11,914 nucleotides of DNA, from positions 1 to 11,914 of the forward strand of contig CAYZJD010000114.1 of the NCBI GenBank assembly GCA_964478455.1, in the 5' to 3' direction. The position numbers and the translations under genes were made by a program. Of the stretch, positions 1 through 7,947 are shown piece after piece (position 1 is the first letter of the stretch; each line of letters starts with the position of its first letter). The DNA comes from CAYZJD01 sp964478455. GTDB lineage: Bacteria; Acidobacteriota; Terriglobia; Bryobacterales; Bryobacteraceae. A model generated the notes under the pieces. The model was not told the DNA's origin and made no database searches. It was given only the letters and a program-made list of their open reading frames with translations.

Positions 1-1712
1 AAGATGAACCCTTGTTTGCCGTGCAGTGGATAATCCGGCCCGAGGTAGGGCCGGAATGCGTCCCATTGAAACCGCTTGTCGGGAACCCGCCGGCAGCGCC
101 TCTCCTTGTCGATGCCCAGGGCGGTCTCGACGAAACCGTGGTCCGTGAAGGCCGTGCGCACCTCCAGGGAAACGGCCATGCTCATCGCGTCGGTATCGCG
201 CAGGCATCGCTCCCCGAGGAAGAGCCGCAGGGCAAGCGTTGAAATGGGGTTGTCGTCGCCCGCGTGTTCCAGCTCCGACTCAAGGAAATGAATGTACTCC
301 AGCGGCAGCCCGAGCAGGCTCACGGCAACTCCATGGCAACTCTCGGGCCGGAGGATTCGCTGCCGCACGTACCAGGGAAACAGCGACTGCGCGACTTGGT
401 AGCTTGCCAGCATGGCCGAGCCGGCGGGGAAGGGGTTTCGGCCCTCCGAAAGGAGACCCTCCAGAAGCTTCCACGGGGCGGTGACGCGGTAGCGGCCGCG
501 CCGTCCCCAGTTACTCGCCAGCCAGCCCGGAATCGGGCGGAGGCTCTCGGCTGCCCATAGGAATCGTCGGATCCAGGGGAGCGTCCGGAAGAACGGATAG
601 CCCCCGAACAACTCGTCCGCGCCTAAGCCGGAGAGCGCCACTGTGAGCCCTGCCTGCTTGGCTGCCCGGGCAACGCAGTATGTGTTCACTCCGTCGAAGC
701 TGGGCTGGTCCATCGCGTCCAAGGCGTCCGGGAACCAACCGGCGAAATCCTCTCGCCGAAGCCGGACCTCCGTGTGGTCGGTAGCGAAGCGCCGGGCGAC
801 CCACAGAGCGTAGGCGGACTCGTCGTGATCCGCCTCGTCGAAGGCGACGGAAACGGTGCGAACCTTCTGGCCTAACCGCGCCATCATCGCCACGATCGTC
901 GAAGAATCCAGCCCGCCCGACAGAAACGCTCCCAGCGGCACATCGCTGATCAGGCGCATGCGCACGGCCCGTTCCATCTGCCTCGCCAAGCCACTGGTTG
1001 GGTCGAGGCCGTCGCTGGCCGGCCGGGCCGTGGGAGTCCAGTAGCGGGCGTTCTCCAGAATCCGTCCGTCGCTCGACACCCGGATCCAGTGGGCCGGGAG
1101 CAAGCTCCGCACCGCGTTAGCGGCAGTGATGGGCGAGACTAGAAACCCGTTAAACAGGTAAATGTCACGGGCTTCGCTGTTGAGACGCCGCTCGATCTGC
1201 TCACTCGCCAGAAGCGCCCGAACCTCGGAGCCGAATAGAAAACTTCCTCGGGGCCCCTGATGATAGTACAGAGGTTTCTCGCCGAGCCGGTCACGCGCCA
1301 GAAACAGCTCTTGCCGCCCCTGATCCCACACGGCAAAGGCGAACATCCCTTGCAGGCGCTCGACCACCCCCTCCCTCCACCGCCGGTAGCCCTTCAGAAC
1401 CACTTCGGTATCGGTGCCGCTTGTGAACCGTTCTCCTTCTGACTCCAGTTCGCGCCGGATGTCCCGGAAGTTGTAGATCTCGCCATTGAACACAATCGAG
1501 TTCCCGCTGGCTGGGTCGAGCATGGGCATGTGACCGGCCGGAGTGAGGTCGAGAATTGCCAGCCGAGTGCTAGCCAGGCTCACCGAGCGCTCGCCGGCAC
1601 AGATTTCGATGGTGCCGTGGTCGTCCGGCCCCCGATGGCGCATGGCGCGAACCATCCGGGCGAGGACACCCTCCAACGGGTGTGGCGAGATGATGCCAGC
1701 GATGCCGCACAT
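1..1712 (-). CDS. asnB: Asparagine synthase-family glutamine amidotransferase (C-terminus cut by window edge)
   Basis: Family role: glutamine is hydrolysed in the N-terminal domain and the ammonia is used to amidate an ATP-activated carboxylate in the C-terminal domain. The frame is open from an ATG at 1712 to the left edge, giving 570 codons; the family is usually about 600-660 residues, so only a short C-terminal part is missing. The start is fixed by MCGIAGI, which puts the nucleophile at Cys2. Other class II amidotransferase signs are RHRGPDDHG (26-33 region), RLAILD (50-55), NGEIYN (76-81) and GTDTE (99-103). The synthase domain has the ATP pyrophosphatase loop SGGLDSS (265-271) and SGLGADELFGGY (361-372), preceded by MDQPSFDGVNTY, a form typical of amidotransferases in polysaccharide loci. 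It is the last gene of the visible operon, 90 bp after a glycosyltransferase, with only a weak purine-rich site upstream. True asparagine synthesis is possible; the context favours amidation of a sugar acid or peptide-like group of the polymer (inference). Confidence 0.93.
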   Translation of the reverse strand, partial: MCGIAGIISPHPLEGVLARMVRAMRHRGPDDHGTIEICAGERSVSLASTRLAILDLTPAGHMPMLDPASGNSIVFNGEIYNFRDIRRELESEGERFTSGTDTEVVLKGYRRWREGVVERLQGMFAFAVWDQGRQELFLARDRLGEKPLYYHQGPRGSFLFGSEVRALLASEQIERRLNSEARDIYLFNGFLVSPITAANAVRSLLPAHWIRVSSDGRILENARYWTPTARPASDGLDPTSGLARQMERAVRMRLISDVPLGAFLSGGLDSSTIVAMMARLGQKVRTVSVAFDEADHDESAYALWVARRFATDHTEVRLRREDFAGWFPDALDAMDQPSFDGVNTYCVARAAKQAGLTVALSGLGADELFGGYPFFRTLPWIRRFLWAAESLRPIPGWLASNWGRRGRYRVTAPWKLLEGLLSEGRNPFPAGSAMLASYQVAQSLFPWYVRQRILRPESCHGVAVSLLGLPLEYIHFLESELEHAGDDNPISTLALRLFLGERCLRDTDAMSMAVSLEVRTAFTDHGFVETALGIDKERRCRRVPDKRFQWDAFRPYLGPDYPLHGKQGFI

Positions 1713-1802
1713 GAGAAGTCTCTATCCCCGCTCTGCCCCGGGACACTCCCCCCGCGGTCGGCGATTCTCCGCTGGCACAGGTCCCACCATCAGTGCGTGG
1801 CG
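1713..1802 (-). other. 90-bp spacer before the amidotransferase
   Basis: The spacer separates the glycosyltransferase TAG (1803-1805) from the amidotransferase ATG. It is GC-rich, has a G-rich stretch and only a weak purine-rich site (GATAGAGA) before the start. No terminator hairpin with a T-run and no clear promoter is seen. The weak ribosome binding site contrasts with the good ones elsewhere in the block. Confidence 0.4.
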
Positions 1803-2969
1803 CTACAATCTCGCGGCCGGTTGACCGGCCGGTTCACGGGAAGCCTTCTCCCGCTCGCCTGTCCCAACCAGGATCTCGGTTAGCCTCCGCCGGAAATGCT
1901 CGTGAGTGAACTGTTCCTGAACGGTGCGGCGCCCGTTCTCTCCCATCGCCCGCGCCCGCCCGGGGTCCGACAATAGCGAGCAGACCGCGCCAGCAATCTC
2001 CTCCACCGAGTGAGGATCGACGCAGAGACCGTTCCAGCCGTCGGTCACCACCTCGCTGCTTGCATCGCGGTTCCCCACTACCACCGGCAAACCATGCTTC
2101 CAAGCTTCGAGAAACACGATCCCGAAGCCCTCCCCGAAGGACGGTATCACCAGCACGTCGGCATCCCGGTACACCTCCTCCAACCGGTGGTCGCTCACGT
2201 AACCGAGGAAGTTCACGCGCTCGGCTAGGCCCGAGGATGCCGCCAGGCTCTCCAACTCGGTCCGCAACGGGCCGTCCCCCACGATCTCGTGCGTTGCGCC
2301 AGGGAATTCCGCCACGATGCGCCGCATCGCCAGGATCACTTTATCGCAGCCTTTGGACCGGTCCTGCCAGCCGAGTCGCGCAACGGTCAGCAACCGGAAC
2401 CGCCCAGAACGGCAACACGGCAGCTCCGGATGGGATGCCTGCTCCGCCGAGAGGTCAATCGCGTTCGGCAACAGCCGGAAAAGTTCCGGGGGCAGGCCGT
2501 AGGCCGCTTTCATCCTCTCCATGGTGAAGCGGCTCACGCTGATCACCCGGTCCATCAGATGTCGGACGGCCAGTCTTTCCCTAAACGGCACCCGCCGCCG
2601 GAAAGGTTCTCTCCACACCTCCCGACCGTGAACGAACAGAACCTGCCGCGAACGAGGGCTGAGCAGCCGGGCCAGAGCGGCGAGCGGGGCGAGCAACACG
2701 TGCCCGTAGAGAATCACGTCGGGCTGCATGCGCCACACGTGCCAGGCGAACAGGAGCGCCGCCTTGCATTTGCTCGATCCCGCTGCCGAGTAGCGGACCC
2801 TTTGCGGCGCCAGTTCGCGCTGTTCCGGCCGGTCCCACAGCACCACCGCCCTGTGCTCGGTGCCCGGCTTGTCGGCTAAGCCAGACAGACAGCGCAGCAC
2901 CCGCTGGTTGAAGCGCTCCATCCCGCCGACACCGGCGTAGACTCCGAGCGCGACGAACACCGACTTCAT
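1803..2969 (-). CDS. GT4-family glycosyltransferase (second in the locus)
   Basis: A 388-residue retaining glycosyltransferase with the GT-B fold, expected to transfer a sugar from a nucleotide-sugar donor to the growing lipid-linked repeat unit at the cytoplasmic face of the inner membrane. The N-terminal acceptor half begins with a glycine-rich loop (GVYAGVGGMERF, 9-20). The donor-binding half starts near 190 (FRLLTVARLGW) and has the SKG lysine at 206, VGDGP (230-234) and the EX7E motif with Glu280 and Glu288 in PSFGEGFGIVFLEA. Length is normal for GT4. The ATG at 2969 overlaps the upstream methyltransferase stop as ATGA, with GAGGA at 2978-2982 as ribosome binding site. The last 20 or so residues are charged and Ala/Pro-rich and probably disordered. 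Donor sugar and linkage cannot be told from sequence. Family assignment is secure; involvement in the polysaccharide repeat unit is inferred from neighbours. Confidence 0.94.
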   Translation of the reverse strand: MKSVFVALGVYAGVGGMERFNQRVLRCLSGLADKPGTEHRAVVLWDRPEQRELAPQRVRYSAAGSSKCKAALLFAWHVWRMQPDVILYGHVLLAPLAALARLLSPRSRQVLFVHGREVWREPFRRRVPFRERLAVRHLMDRVISVSRFTMERMKAAYGLPPELFRLLPNAIDLSAEQASHPELPCCRSGRFRLLTVARLGWQDRSKGCDKVILAMRRIVAEFPGATHEIVGDGPLRTELESLAASSGLAERVNFLGYVSDHRLEEVYRDADVLVIPSFGEGFGIVFLEAWKHGLPVVVGNRDASSEVVTDGWNGLCVDPHSVEEIAGAVCSLLSDPGRARAMGENGRRTVQEQFTHEHFRRRLTEILVGTGEREKASREPAGQPAARL

Positions 2970-3691
2970 TCCGCAAATCCTCGAATCAAGAGGTTCTTCG
3001 TCGGCACCCTTGGCCGCGATGCCCCCTCACCGGCGAACACCAGGTAGTGCATCATCCGCAGGTGTAGTTCCCGCCACCGGCCCAGGAGTGTTGTCCCGTT
3101 CCACGCCGCTCGCACTTCGATCCGGCCAGCAGCGAATCCCGGCAGCAGCATTAGGTCCAGCGCCGTCTTCTCGGTGAGCCCAAACTCGTGCGAGAGATCG
3201 TAGTACCGGTGGTAGCAGCCGTACAGGCTTCCCATGTTCGGCGTCTGGATGACCACATACCCGCCTGGCGCAAGAGATCCTCGAACCGCTTCCAAGAAGT
3301 CCGCCACCTGCTGCTTCGGGAGGTGCTCGATGATGTCCAGCGCAAAGATCACATCCCAGCGGCTGCGACAGGCCCACTCGCCCATTTGCAGGGCGTCCAA
3401 CTGCCGTACCCACGGCAAGCCGAGTTCATGACAGATGCCGACGTTCTGCGGGGAAAGGTCAAAACCATCCAGGTTCCGGTAACCCACTCCCAACAGAAAG
3501 CTCAACAACGCGCCCTCACCACACCCGATGTCCAGTATCCGGGCGGACATATCCTGCGGCAGCCACGACCCAAGCGTCCGCTGGAACGACCGGAAGATCG
3601 GGCGTCTGGCCGCCTCCTGGCGGATCGTCGGCCGCCGGCTGTACGAGTTGTACCGCTCCAGCAACCGCTCGGTGGTAGTTTGCCGCCTCAC
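2966..3691 (-). CDS. Class I SAM-dependent methyltransferase (GTG start)
   Basis: A 241-residue Rossmann-fold methyltransferase. Visible motifs are the SAM-binding glycine loop ILDIGCGEG (52-60), the acidic residue after strand 2 in DGFDLSP (Asp77 or Asp78 region), motif II WDVIFALDIIEHLP (112-125) with the EH pair seen in the UbiE/Methyltransf_11-23 group, and LAPGGYVVIQTPN (140-152). The C-terminal third (about 155-241) carries the substrate-specific part and has conserved-looking aromatic patches (YHRYYDLSHEF). The start is GTG at 3691; it overlaps the upstream glycosyltransferase stop as GTGA and has GGAGA at 3698-3702, six bases away. It sits between two glycosyltransferases and overlaps both, so O-methylation of a sugar in the repeat unit, or capping of the chain, is the likely role. 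This is inference; methyltransferases of this group have varied substrates and the fold alone does not decide. Confidence 0.92.
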   Translation of the reverse strand: MRRQTTTERLLERYNSYSRRPTIRQEAARRPIFRSFQRTLGSWLPQDMSARILDIGCGEGALLSFLLGVGYRNLDGFDLSPQNVGICHELGLPWVRQLDALQMGEWACRSRWDVIFALDIIEHLPKQQVADFLEAVRGSLAPGGYVVIQTPNMGSLYGCYHRYYDLSHEFGLTEKTALDLMLLPGFAAGRIEVRAAWNGTTLLGRWRELHLRMMHYLVFAGEGASRPRVPTKNLLIRGFAE

Positions 3692-4947
3692 TGCCGATCT
3701 CCGCCCGGCGAACCGTGCAGGATGTCCGCCCAGAAGCTGGCAAGCTGTTCGGCGACCCGGTCATGCGTGTACTGTTCCAGCACCCTGCGCCGGCCATAGT
3801 CGCTGACCTGCCGGCGCCAGGCACCATCCACCATCAACCGATCAAGCCGGTTCGCCAGCCCGCCATCGTCCTCCTCCGCAAAGATCAGGTCTTCGCGGCC
3901 AATGACTTCAGGGATCGCGCCCGAGCCGGCGCCCACGACCGGAATCCCCATCGCCATCGCCTCGACCAAGACGTGACCGAATTGCTCCTTCCACCCCGGC
4001 GCGGCTCGCGACGGAAGAACGAGCGCGTCGAATTCGCTCATCACACTGGGGACATCGGCCGGGTTCACAGCGCTGAGCCACGTTACCCGATCCGAAATCC
4101 CGAGTTGGCTGGTCAATTCAACCAGTTCTGCGCGGCAAGGACCGGCCCCGCAGATGTGCAACCGGAAGACAGCCTCTCGCTCCGTTAAGTGCTTGGCCGC
4201 TCTGAACAGAACATCCACCGCTTTATCCCGGACCAGTCTGCCGACGAAACCGATGGTGAATTCCCGACTCGCCCTCCTTGGGCGCGGTTTGAACAACTCC
4301 GGATCTACTCCCAATTGCGGAACGACTGCAATCCTGCCCTGGAATCCCCACTTCCGGACCAGGGCCGCACCCTCTGTGTTCCCGCACACGATGGCGTCCG
4401 CCAGCCGAAAGACGATCCTCCTGGCCACCCGCTGTAAGGGGTGAATCGGCCGGTCGAGATTCTCCCACCCGAATACCGCCACCTTCGCTCCGATCGCCTT
4501 GGCAGCAAGCGCCACCTGGGCCGAACTGAACGCGTACACTTCCTGGTCCACTTGCACCAGATCCGGCCGCAACCCTGCCAGCGCCCTCCCGAGTGCCAGA
4601 GGATCATAGAGATGACTGGCGATATGTCCCGGCCGCAGCACCCTCCCCTGGTAGGCGTGCAGCACCTGGCTGGCAGCTTCGAACTGCAAAGGCCGCCCGT
4701 CGAACAGGCCTTCCCGATTACGCCAGTTGCTCGGGGCTAACACTCCGATGGCTCCGCACAGCCGGGCCAGCGCTTCCAATTTCTGCTGGTGAATCCGCAG
4801 CACGTAGCTGTGCCCCACGACGAGGAAGCGCCCTCGCCGCAAGGCGGCCTTTCCCAGTGCCGTCGGCAACGGGTCCCATTGTGCACTGGTCGCAATGCTC
4901 GTTCCCTGTTCACCGCTCGCCGGAGCGACTACCGTTCCTTCTGTCAT
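3688..4947 (-). CDS. GT4-family glycosyltransferase (first in the locus)
   Basis: A 419-residue GT-B fold glycosyltransferase expected to add one sugar of the polysaccharide repeat unit. The first strand of the acceptor domain (FLVVGHSYVLRIHQQK) begins only at about residue 41; the preceding 40 residues are Ala/Thr/Ser-rich and probably a disordered extension. The start is nevertheless well supported, because a perfect AAGGAG at 4954-4959 lies six bases before the ATG. The donor domain starts near 230 (FTIGFVGRLVRDKAVD), continues with HICGAGP (264-270) and carries the EX7E motif, Glu321 and Glu329, in KEQFGHVLVEAMAMGIPVV, followed by GAIPEVI (343-349). It is 46 bp downstream of the Wzy gene and overlaps the methyltransferase by four bases. 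It is not a close copy of the other GT4 protein in this window, so the two probably make different linkages. Sugar specificity is unknown. Confidence 0.94.
   Translation of the reverse strand: MTEGTVVAPASGEQGTSIATSAQWDPLPTALGKAALRRGRFLVVGHSYVLRIHQQKLEALARLCGAIGVLAPSNWRNREGLFDGRPLQFEAASQVLHAYQGRVLRPGHIASHLYDPLALGRALAGLRPDLVQVDQEVYAFSSAQVALAAKAIGAKVAVFGWENLDRPIHPLQRVARRIVFRLADAIVCGNTEGAALVRKWGFQGRIAVVPQLGVDPELFKPRPRRASREFTIGFVGRLVRDKAVDVLFRAAKHLTEREAVFRLHICGAGPCRAELVELTSQLGISDRVTWLSAVNPADVPSVMSEFDALVLPSRAAPGWKEQFGHVLVEAMAMGIPVVGAGSGAIPEVIGREDLIFAEEDDGGLANRLDRLMVDGAWRRQVSDYGRRRVLEQYTHDRVAEQLASFWADILHGSPGGDRQ
3689..3702 (-). promoter_or_regulatory. Start region of the methyltransferase: ribosome binding site and GTGA overlap
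   Basis: GGAGA at 3698-3702 is six bases upstream of a GTG start at 3689-3691. The GTG shares bases with the TGA of the preceding glycosyltransferase (3688-3690), so the methyltransferase is probably translated by coupling or re-initiation. Confidence 0.7.
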
Positions 4948-4993
4948 CCTCGACTCCTTGCCGGAGAGACCTGCCCTCCCGCTTGCACAATTG
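4948..4993 (-). promoter_or_regulatory. Short intergenic spacer with strong Shine-Dalgarno site
   Basis: This 46-base spacer between the Wzy stop (TAA, 4994-4996) and the glycosyltransferase ATG (4945-4947) contains AAGGAG at 4954-4959, six bases from the start. It is the best ribosome binding site in the block and supports the long N-terminal extension of the glycosyltransferase. No hairpin with a T-run and no convincing promoter is seen, so transcription probably continues through. Confidence 0.7.
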
Positions 4994-6535
4994 TTAGCCC
5001 ACTAGTCCGCCCTGCGGCCCGAATGCATGAGGGCTCCAGCCCTGGGTGAACTTCACCGGCGCGGCGCGGTGCGCAATTTCCACCGGGGCCCTGCGTGCCT
5101 GGCCGGCAAGCACACCGGCAACGAGGAAGAACTCGTACGTCATGAACGTGGGTCCGTTCAGGTAGCCCGTGATCACGGATCCGATCGAGAAGGCGATCAT
5201 CCACCGCAATGCGCGGGCCTCTCCGCCGTCAAGAACGTTCCGCAAAGCCGCGAAGCCCTCGCGCAGTAACTGGAAGTAAAACCATAGGAACAGCAGGCAA
5301 CCCGGCACTCCCACCGCCAACACGAGTTCTACCAGGAAGTTGTGCGAGCTAGGGATGCCGAGCGCCCCCGTGGCAGGACTGCGGGAAGCCAGATGCAGCA
5401 AGCCGTACCCGCGCCCGACCAGCGGTGCGGTCTTCGCCGCCCCGCCCAAAGCCTCAAAGGCCGAGATTCTGGCTTCGATGGTGCCCACCGTGATATAGCG
5501 GGCAGCGATTGTGTTTTCGAGTGCCGGGAGGCGCCGGCCCAGAAAGAGCTCCCGATAAAGATATTCGCCCCCGACCACGACCAGCCCGAACGCCGCCACG
5601 ACCATGCCGAAGACCAGCCATGACCGGTGCAGGAAGCGTCCTTTGAGCAACCAGCAGGTTCCAAGGGTGGCCAGCAGACCGACCCAGGAAGTTCGTGTCA
5701 AACTAAGGAACAGACCTACCAGCACTGAAAGTACTACGCTCCACAATGCGAGCCGGCCCATCCGCCCGGTGGCTCTCGATACCGACGCGCCGAGCAAGGC
5801 GGCCACGAGAAACAAACCCCAGGTCAGCGGATCGGCGTAATACGAGAAGGCCCGGAACTCCTGCGAGACCCCTTCCAGATAGGCGAAGACCTTTGCGCCT
5901 TGAATGGAGTACCGGTAGGTTTCTGCGGCCCACGCCCGGTCCACCGGCGTCGGACCCGAGACCAACTGCAACAACCCGTAAGCGACGCTGATCGCGGCCA
6001 GCAGGGCAAGGCACCGGCCGATTTTTGCGAACTGATCGAGCCTCAGCGAGAGTCCCACGAAAAAAAGGCAAAACGGCAGCAACTGCTGGTGGATCGCCGC
6101 CAGCACGACCGACCAGGACAACTCCTCGGCCATGAACACAGTGGTGGCCACGGCCAAGGTGATGTAGGCCAGCAACAACCTGCCGCTCCAGGAGAGTCCG
6201 GTTCGGCGGAGCCCGCGGAACGCCGTGGCGCACAGCAAGACCAGAATGGCCAGTGGGAACAGTTGGATCCCGAAATACACGGCCTGCGGCTGCGGCCCGA
6301 GCAGGAATACCGCCCTCTTTACGAAATGCGTCAGGTTCTGCGAGACCACGAAGGCGGCCACCAGTCCGACTATCTTCAACCGGGAGAGTCCGGCGATGAG
6401 GGGAAGCAGCGCCACGGCGAGCGCCAACGCCTGCCACTGTGGTTCGGACGCGGCGAATCCCAGTCCCGCGGCCACCGCCAGCGATCCGCCCAGAAGCACC
6501 AAGACTGCCACGCGGTGTGATGTCCAGTCGTTCAT
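4994..6535 (-). CDS. Wzy-like O-antigen polymerase/ligase family membrane protein
   Basis: A 513-residue integral inner-membrane protein with about 12-14 hydrophobic segments, expected to polymerise flipped lipid-linked repeat units at the periplasmic face (Wzy) or, less likely here, ligate a finished chain to an acceptor. The O-antigen ligase (Wzy_C) signature is visible: a helix ending LFLSLTRTSW (275-284) with a conserved-type Arg281, then a large periplasmic loop of roughly 323-396 containing PLVGRGYG (371-378), and SSHNFLVELVL (396-406) with His398 leading into the next helix. The frame is open a further 50 codons upstream, but that part is Arg/Gly-rich and overlaps the flippase gene; the ATG at 6535 gives an ATGA overlap with the flippase stop and has GGAAGG at 6543-6548, so it is chosen. 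The C-terminal 35 residues form a soluble cytoplasmic or periplasmic tail. Position directly after a flippase strongly favours a polymerase. Polymerases of this type have low sequence conservation, so the linkage cannot be predicted. Confidence 0.9.
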   Translation of the reverse strand: MNDWTSHRVAVLVLLGGSLAVAAGLGFAASEPQWQALALAVALLPLIAGLSRLKIVGLVAAFVVSQNLTHFVKRAVFLLGPQPQAVYFGIQLFPLAILVLLCATAFRGLRRTGLSWSGRLLLAYITLAVATTVFMAEELSWSVVLAAIHQQLLPFCLFFVGLSLRLDQFAKIGRCLALLAAISVAYGLLQLVSGPTPVDRAWAAETYRYSIQGAKVFAYLEGVSQEFRAFSYYADPLTWGLFLVAALLGASVSRATGRMGRLALWSVVLSVLVGLFLSLTRTSWVGLLATLGTCWLLKGRFLHRSWLVFGMVVAAFGLVVVGGEYLYRELFLGRRLPALENTIAARYITVGTIEARISAFEALGGAAKTAPLVGRGYGLLHLASRSPATGALGIPSSHNFLVELVLAVGVPGCLLFLWFYFQLLREGFAALRNVLDGGEARALRWMIAFSIGSVITGYLNGPTFMTYEFFLVAGVLAGQARRAPVEIAHRAAPVKFTQGWSPHAFGPQGGLVG

Positions 6536-7926
6536 CTGGCCGCCTTCCGGAACATGGCCACCGTCACCATCGCATGGACGCCGGCGCTCAGCAGCCAAGC
6601 CGCGGCTGCTCCCGAAGCGCCGTGAGTGCGCACGAGCACGAGGCCCGCGGTCAGGGTCACCGCCGAGGCCGACAGGGTCGACCAAAACCCGATCTCGGGT
6701 CGCCGCGCAGCCTTGGCCGCAGTCCCGAATCCGGTGTCGCTGACAGCGCGCAGAACGAGCGCGCCCCCGAGGTAAGGGATCAGTGGCAGGAACTCCGCGT
6801 AGTATGCCCGGCCGTAAAGCGTCAGGACGAGATTCTTACCGAGAAGGATGATCATGAGAACATAAGCCGCCACCGCCAGTGCCGCCCCAAAGCTGATTCG
6901 CGTCGCAGCACGGCTCAGGCAGGTGCGACCGCGCGTGCTTCCCTCCCTCGAGAGCGCGGGAAGCAGCAGCAGACCGCACGCCGTCAGCGTCTGATTCATG
7001 GGGAGCAACAGGCTTTCCATGGCCCGGTAGGCTCCGGCCGCCCTGAGACCCGCCAGCGCCCCGATCAGCGGCAAGTAAACGGAACTGGCCAGCCAGTACG
7101 AAGCCGTTGTGGCGAGGAACCATCCGGCATAGCTCCGGTGCTCGCCGATCACGGCCCAGCACGACGGGAAGCGACTCCCCGCCGACGAGACCCCCCTGCC
7201 CTGGGTTACCCTCGCCCGCAGCATCCAGCTCGCAGCGGCGCCGCCGAGCCCCATCCAGGAGAAGGCGGCCGCGGGCGAGATCCACCCGAGCCGCCACGCA
7301 ATACACAGCCCACCCAACAGCACTGCCGAGTACACCAGACTGCTTTCGAATGCCAACCGGGGCATCATCCGCAGGTAGCACGCGCGGCGGAAGAACCAGA
7401 ACGTCAGCAGCAGCGGCGCCGCTGCGGCCAAGCCGCCCAAGCCCGACGCCAGGGGACTCCCGAGGAGGTGCGCCACCACACAGAGCAGCCCCAGTACAGC
7501 GCCGAGGGCAAGCGCCAGCGCGGCGTTGATTCGGGCCGACGATTTCACGTAGCCCGTAAGCTCCCTCTCGTAGTTGCCGGGGCCTACGATGCTCATCGGC
7601 TCCAGTATGAGAGCGTTGTGAATTCCCGCCAGGATCAGGAAAAGAGAGTAGGACACCGCGAAAGCGCCGTAGTCAGACGGAGGGAGCCAGCGAACGAGCA
7701 GCAGGTTCACTACGAAGTGCCCGCCGGAACTTAACCCCTGGTCGGCCACGCTAAAGGCGAGTTTCGTCGTCCACCGGCTGATCCATCCCAGAAGTTGCCA
7801 GGAGCGCGCCGCCATCTCACCGACGCCGAGGCTGCTGCCCGCATCCTTCCCGGGGTATTGGGCCTGCGCCACCGCCTGCGCTGCGTGTAGCACTCCTTCA
7901 GCTTCCCCTGGAGGTAGCCGCACCAC
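6532..7926 (-). CDS. Wzx-like polysaccharide flippase (oligosaccharide flippase family)
   Basis: A protein of up to 464 residues with about 12 membrane segments, of the MOP/PST flippase group that moves undecaprenyl-linked repeat units across the inner membrane. The family pattern is clear near the N-terminus: ADQGLSSGGHFVVNLLLVRW followed by LPPSDYGAFAVSYSLF (61-96), which matches the first two helices and the connecting Y-G-x-F turn of these flippases. Later helices lie at roughly 133-153, 164-180, 270-292, 305-324, 343-362, 377-395, 415-433 and 438-458, with a positively charged loop around 330-343. The exact start is unsure. GTG at 7926 lies 21 bp after the upstream stop but has only a weak GGTAGG-like site; the ATG at 7815 (residue 38) would remove a hydrophilic Ala/Gly/Gln-rich leader that does not resemble the family, but GGTGAG lies directly against it with no spacer. 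The end overlaps the Wzy start by four bases. Confidence 0.91.
   Translation of the reverse strand: MVRLPPGEAEGVLHAAQAVAQAQYPGKDAGSSLGVGEMAARSWQLLGWISRWTTKLAFSVADQGLSSGGHFVVNLLLVRWLPPSDYGAFAVSYSLFLILAGIHNALILEPMSIVGPGNYERELTGYVKSSARINAALALALGAVLGLLCVVAHLLGSPLASGLGGLAAAAPLLLTFWFFRRACYLRMMPRLAFESSLVYSAVLLGGLCIAWRLGWISPAAAFSWMGLGGAAASWMLRARVTQGRGVSSAGSRFPSCWAVIGEHRSYAGWFLATTASYWLASSVYLPLIGALAGLRAAGAYRAMESLLLPMNQTLTACGLLLLPALSREGSTRGRTCLSRAATRISFGAALAVAAYVLMIILLGKNLVLTLYGRAYYAEFLPLIPYLGGALVLRAVSDTGFGTAAKAARRPEIGFWSTLSASAVTLTAGLVLVRTHGASGAAAAWLLSAGVHAMVTVAMFRKAAR
6533..6548 (-). promoter_or_regulatory. Start region of the Wzy gene: ribosome binding site and ATGA overlap
   Basis: GGAAGG at 6543-6548 lies seven bases before the ATG at 6533-6535, which overlaps the flippase TGA (6532-6534). 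This decides the start of the polymerase gene over the much longer open frame and implies translational coupling of flippase and polymerase. Confidence 0.75.
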
Positions 7927-7947
7927 CGAGTCGTTCTCGCCTACCCG

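Noticed and set aside
6536..6685. A 50-codon N-terminal extension of the Wzy protein
   Set aside because: The residues are Arg/Gly/Asp-rich, lie wholly within the flippase gene and have no family similarity. The ATG at 6535 has a proper ribosome binding site and an ATGA overlap.
6439..7734. A 431-codon open frame on the plus strand opposite flippase and polymerase
   Set aside because: The translation is very rich in Arg, Gln, Pro and Gly, has no domain and runs across the boundary of two well supported membrane protein genes. It is a compositional shadow.
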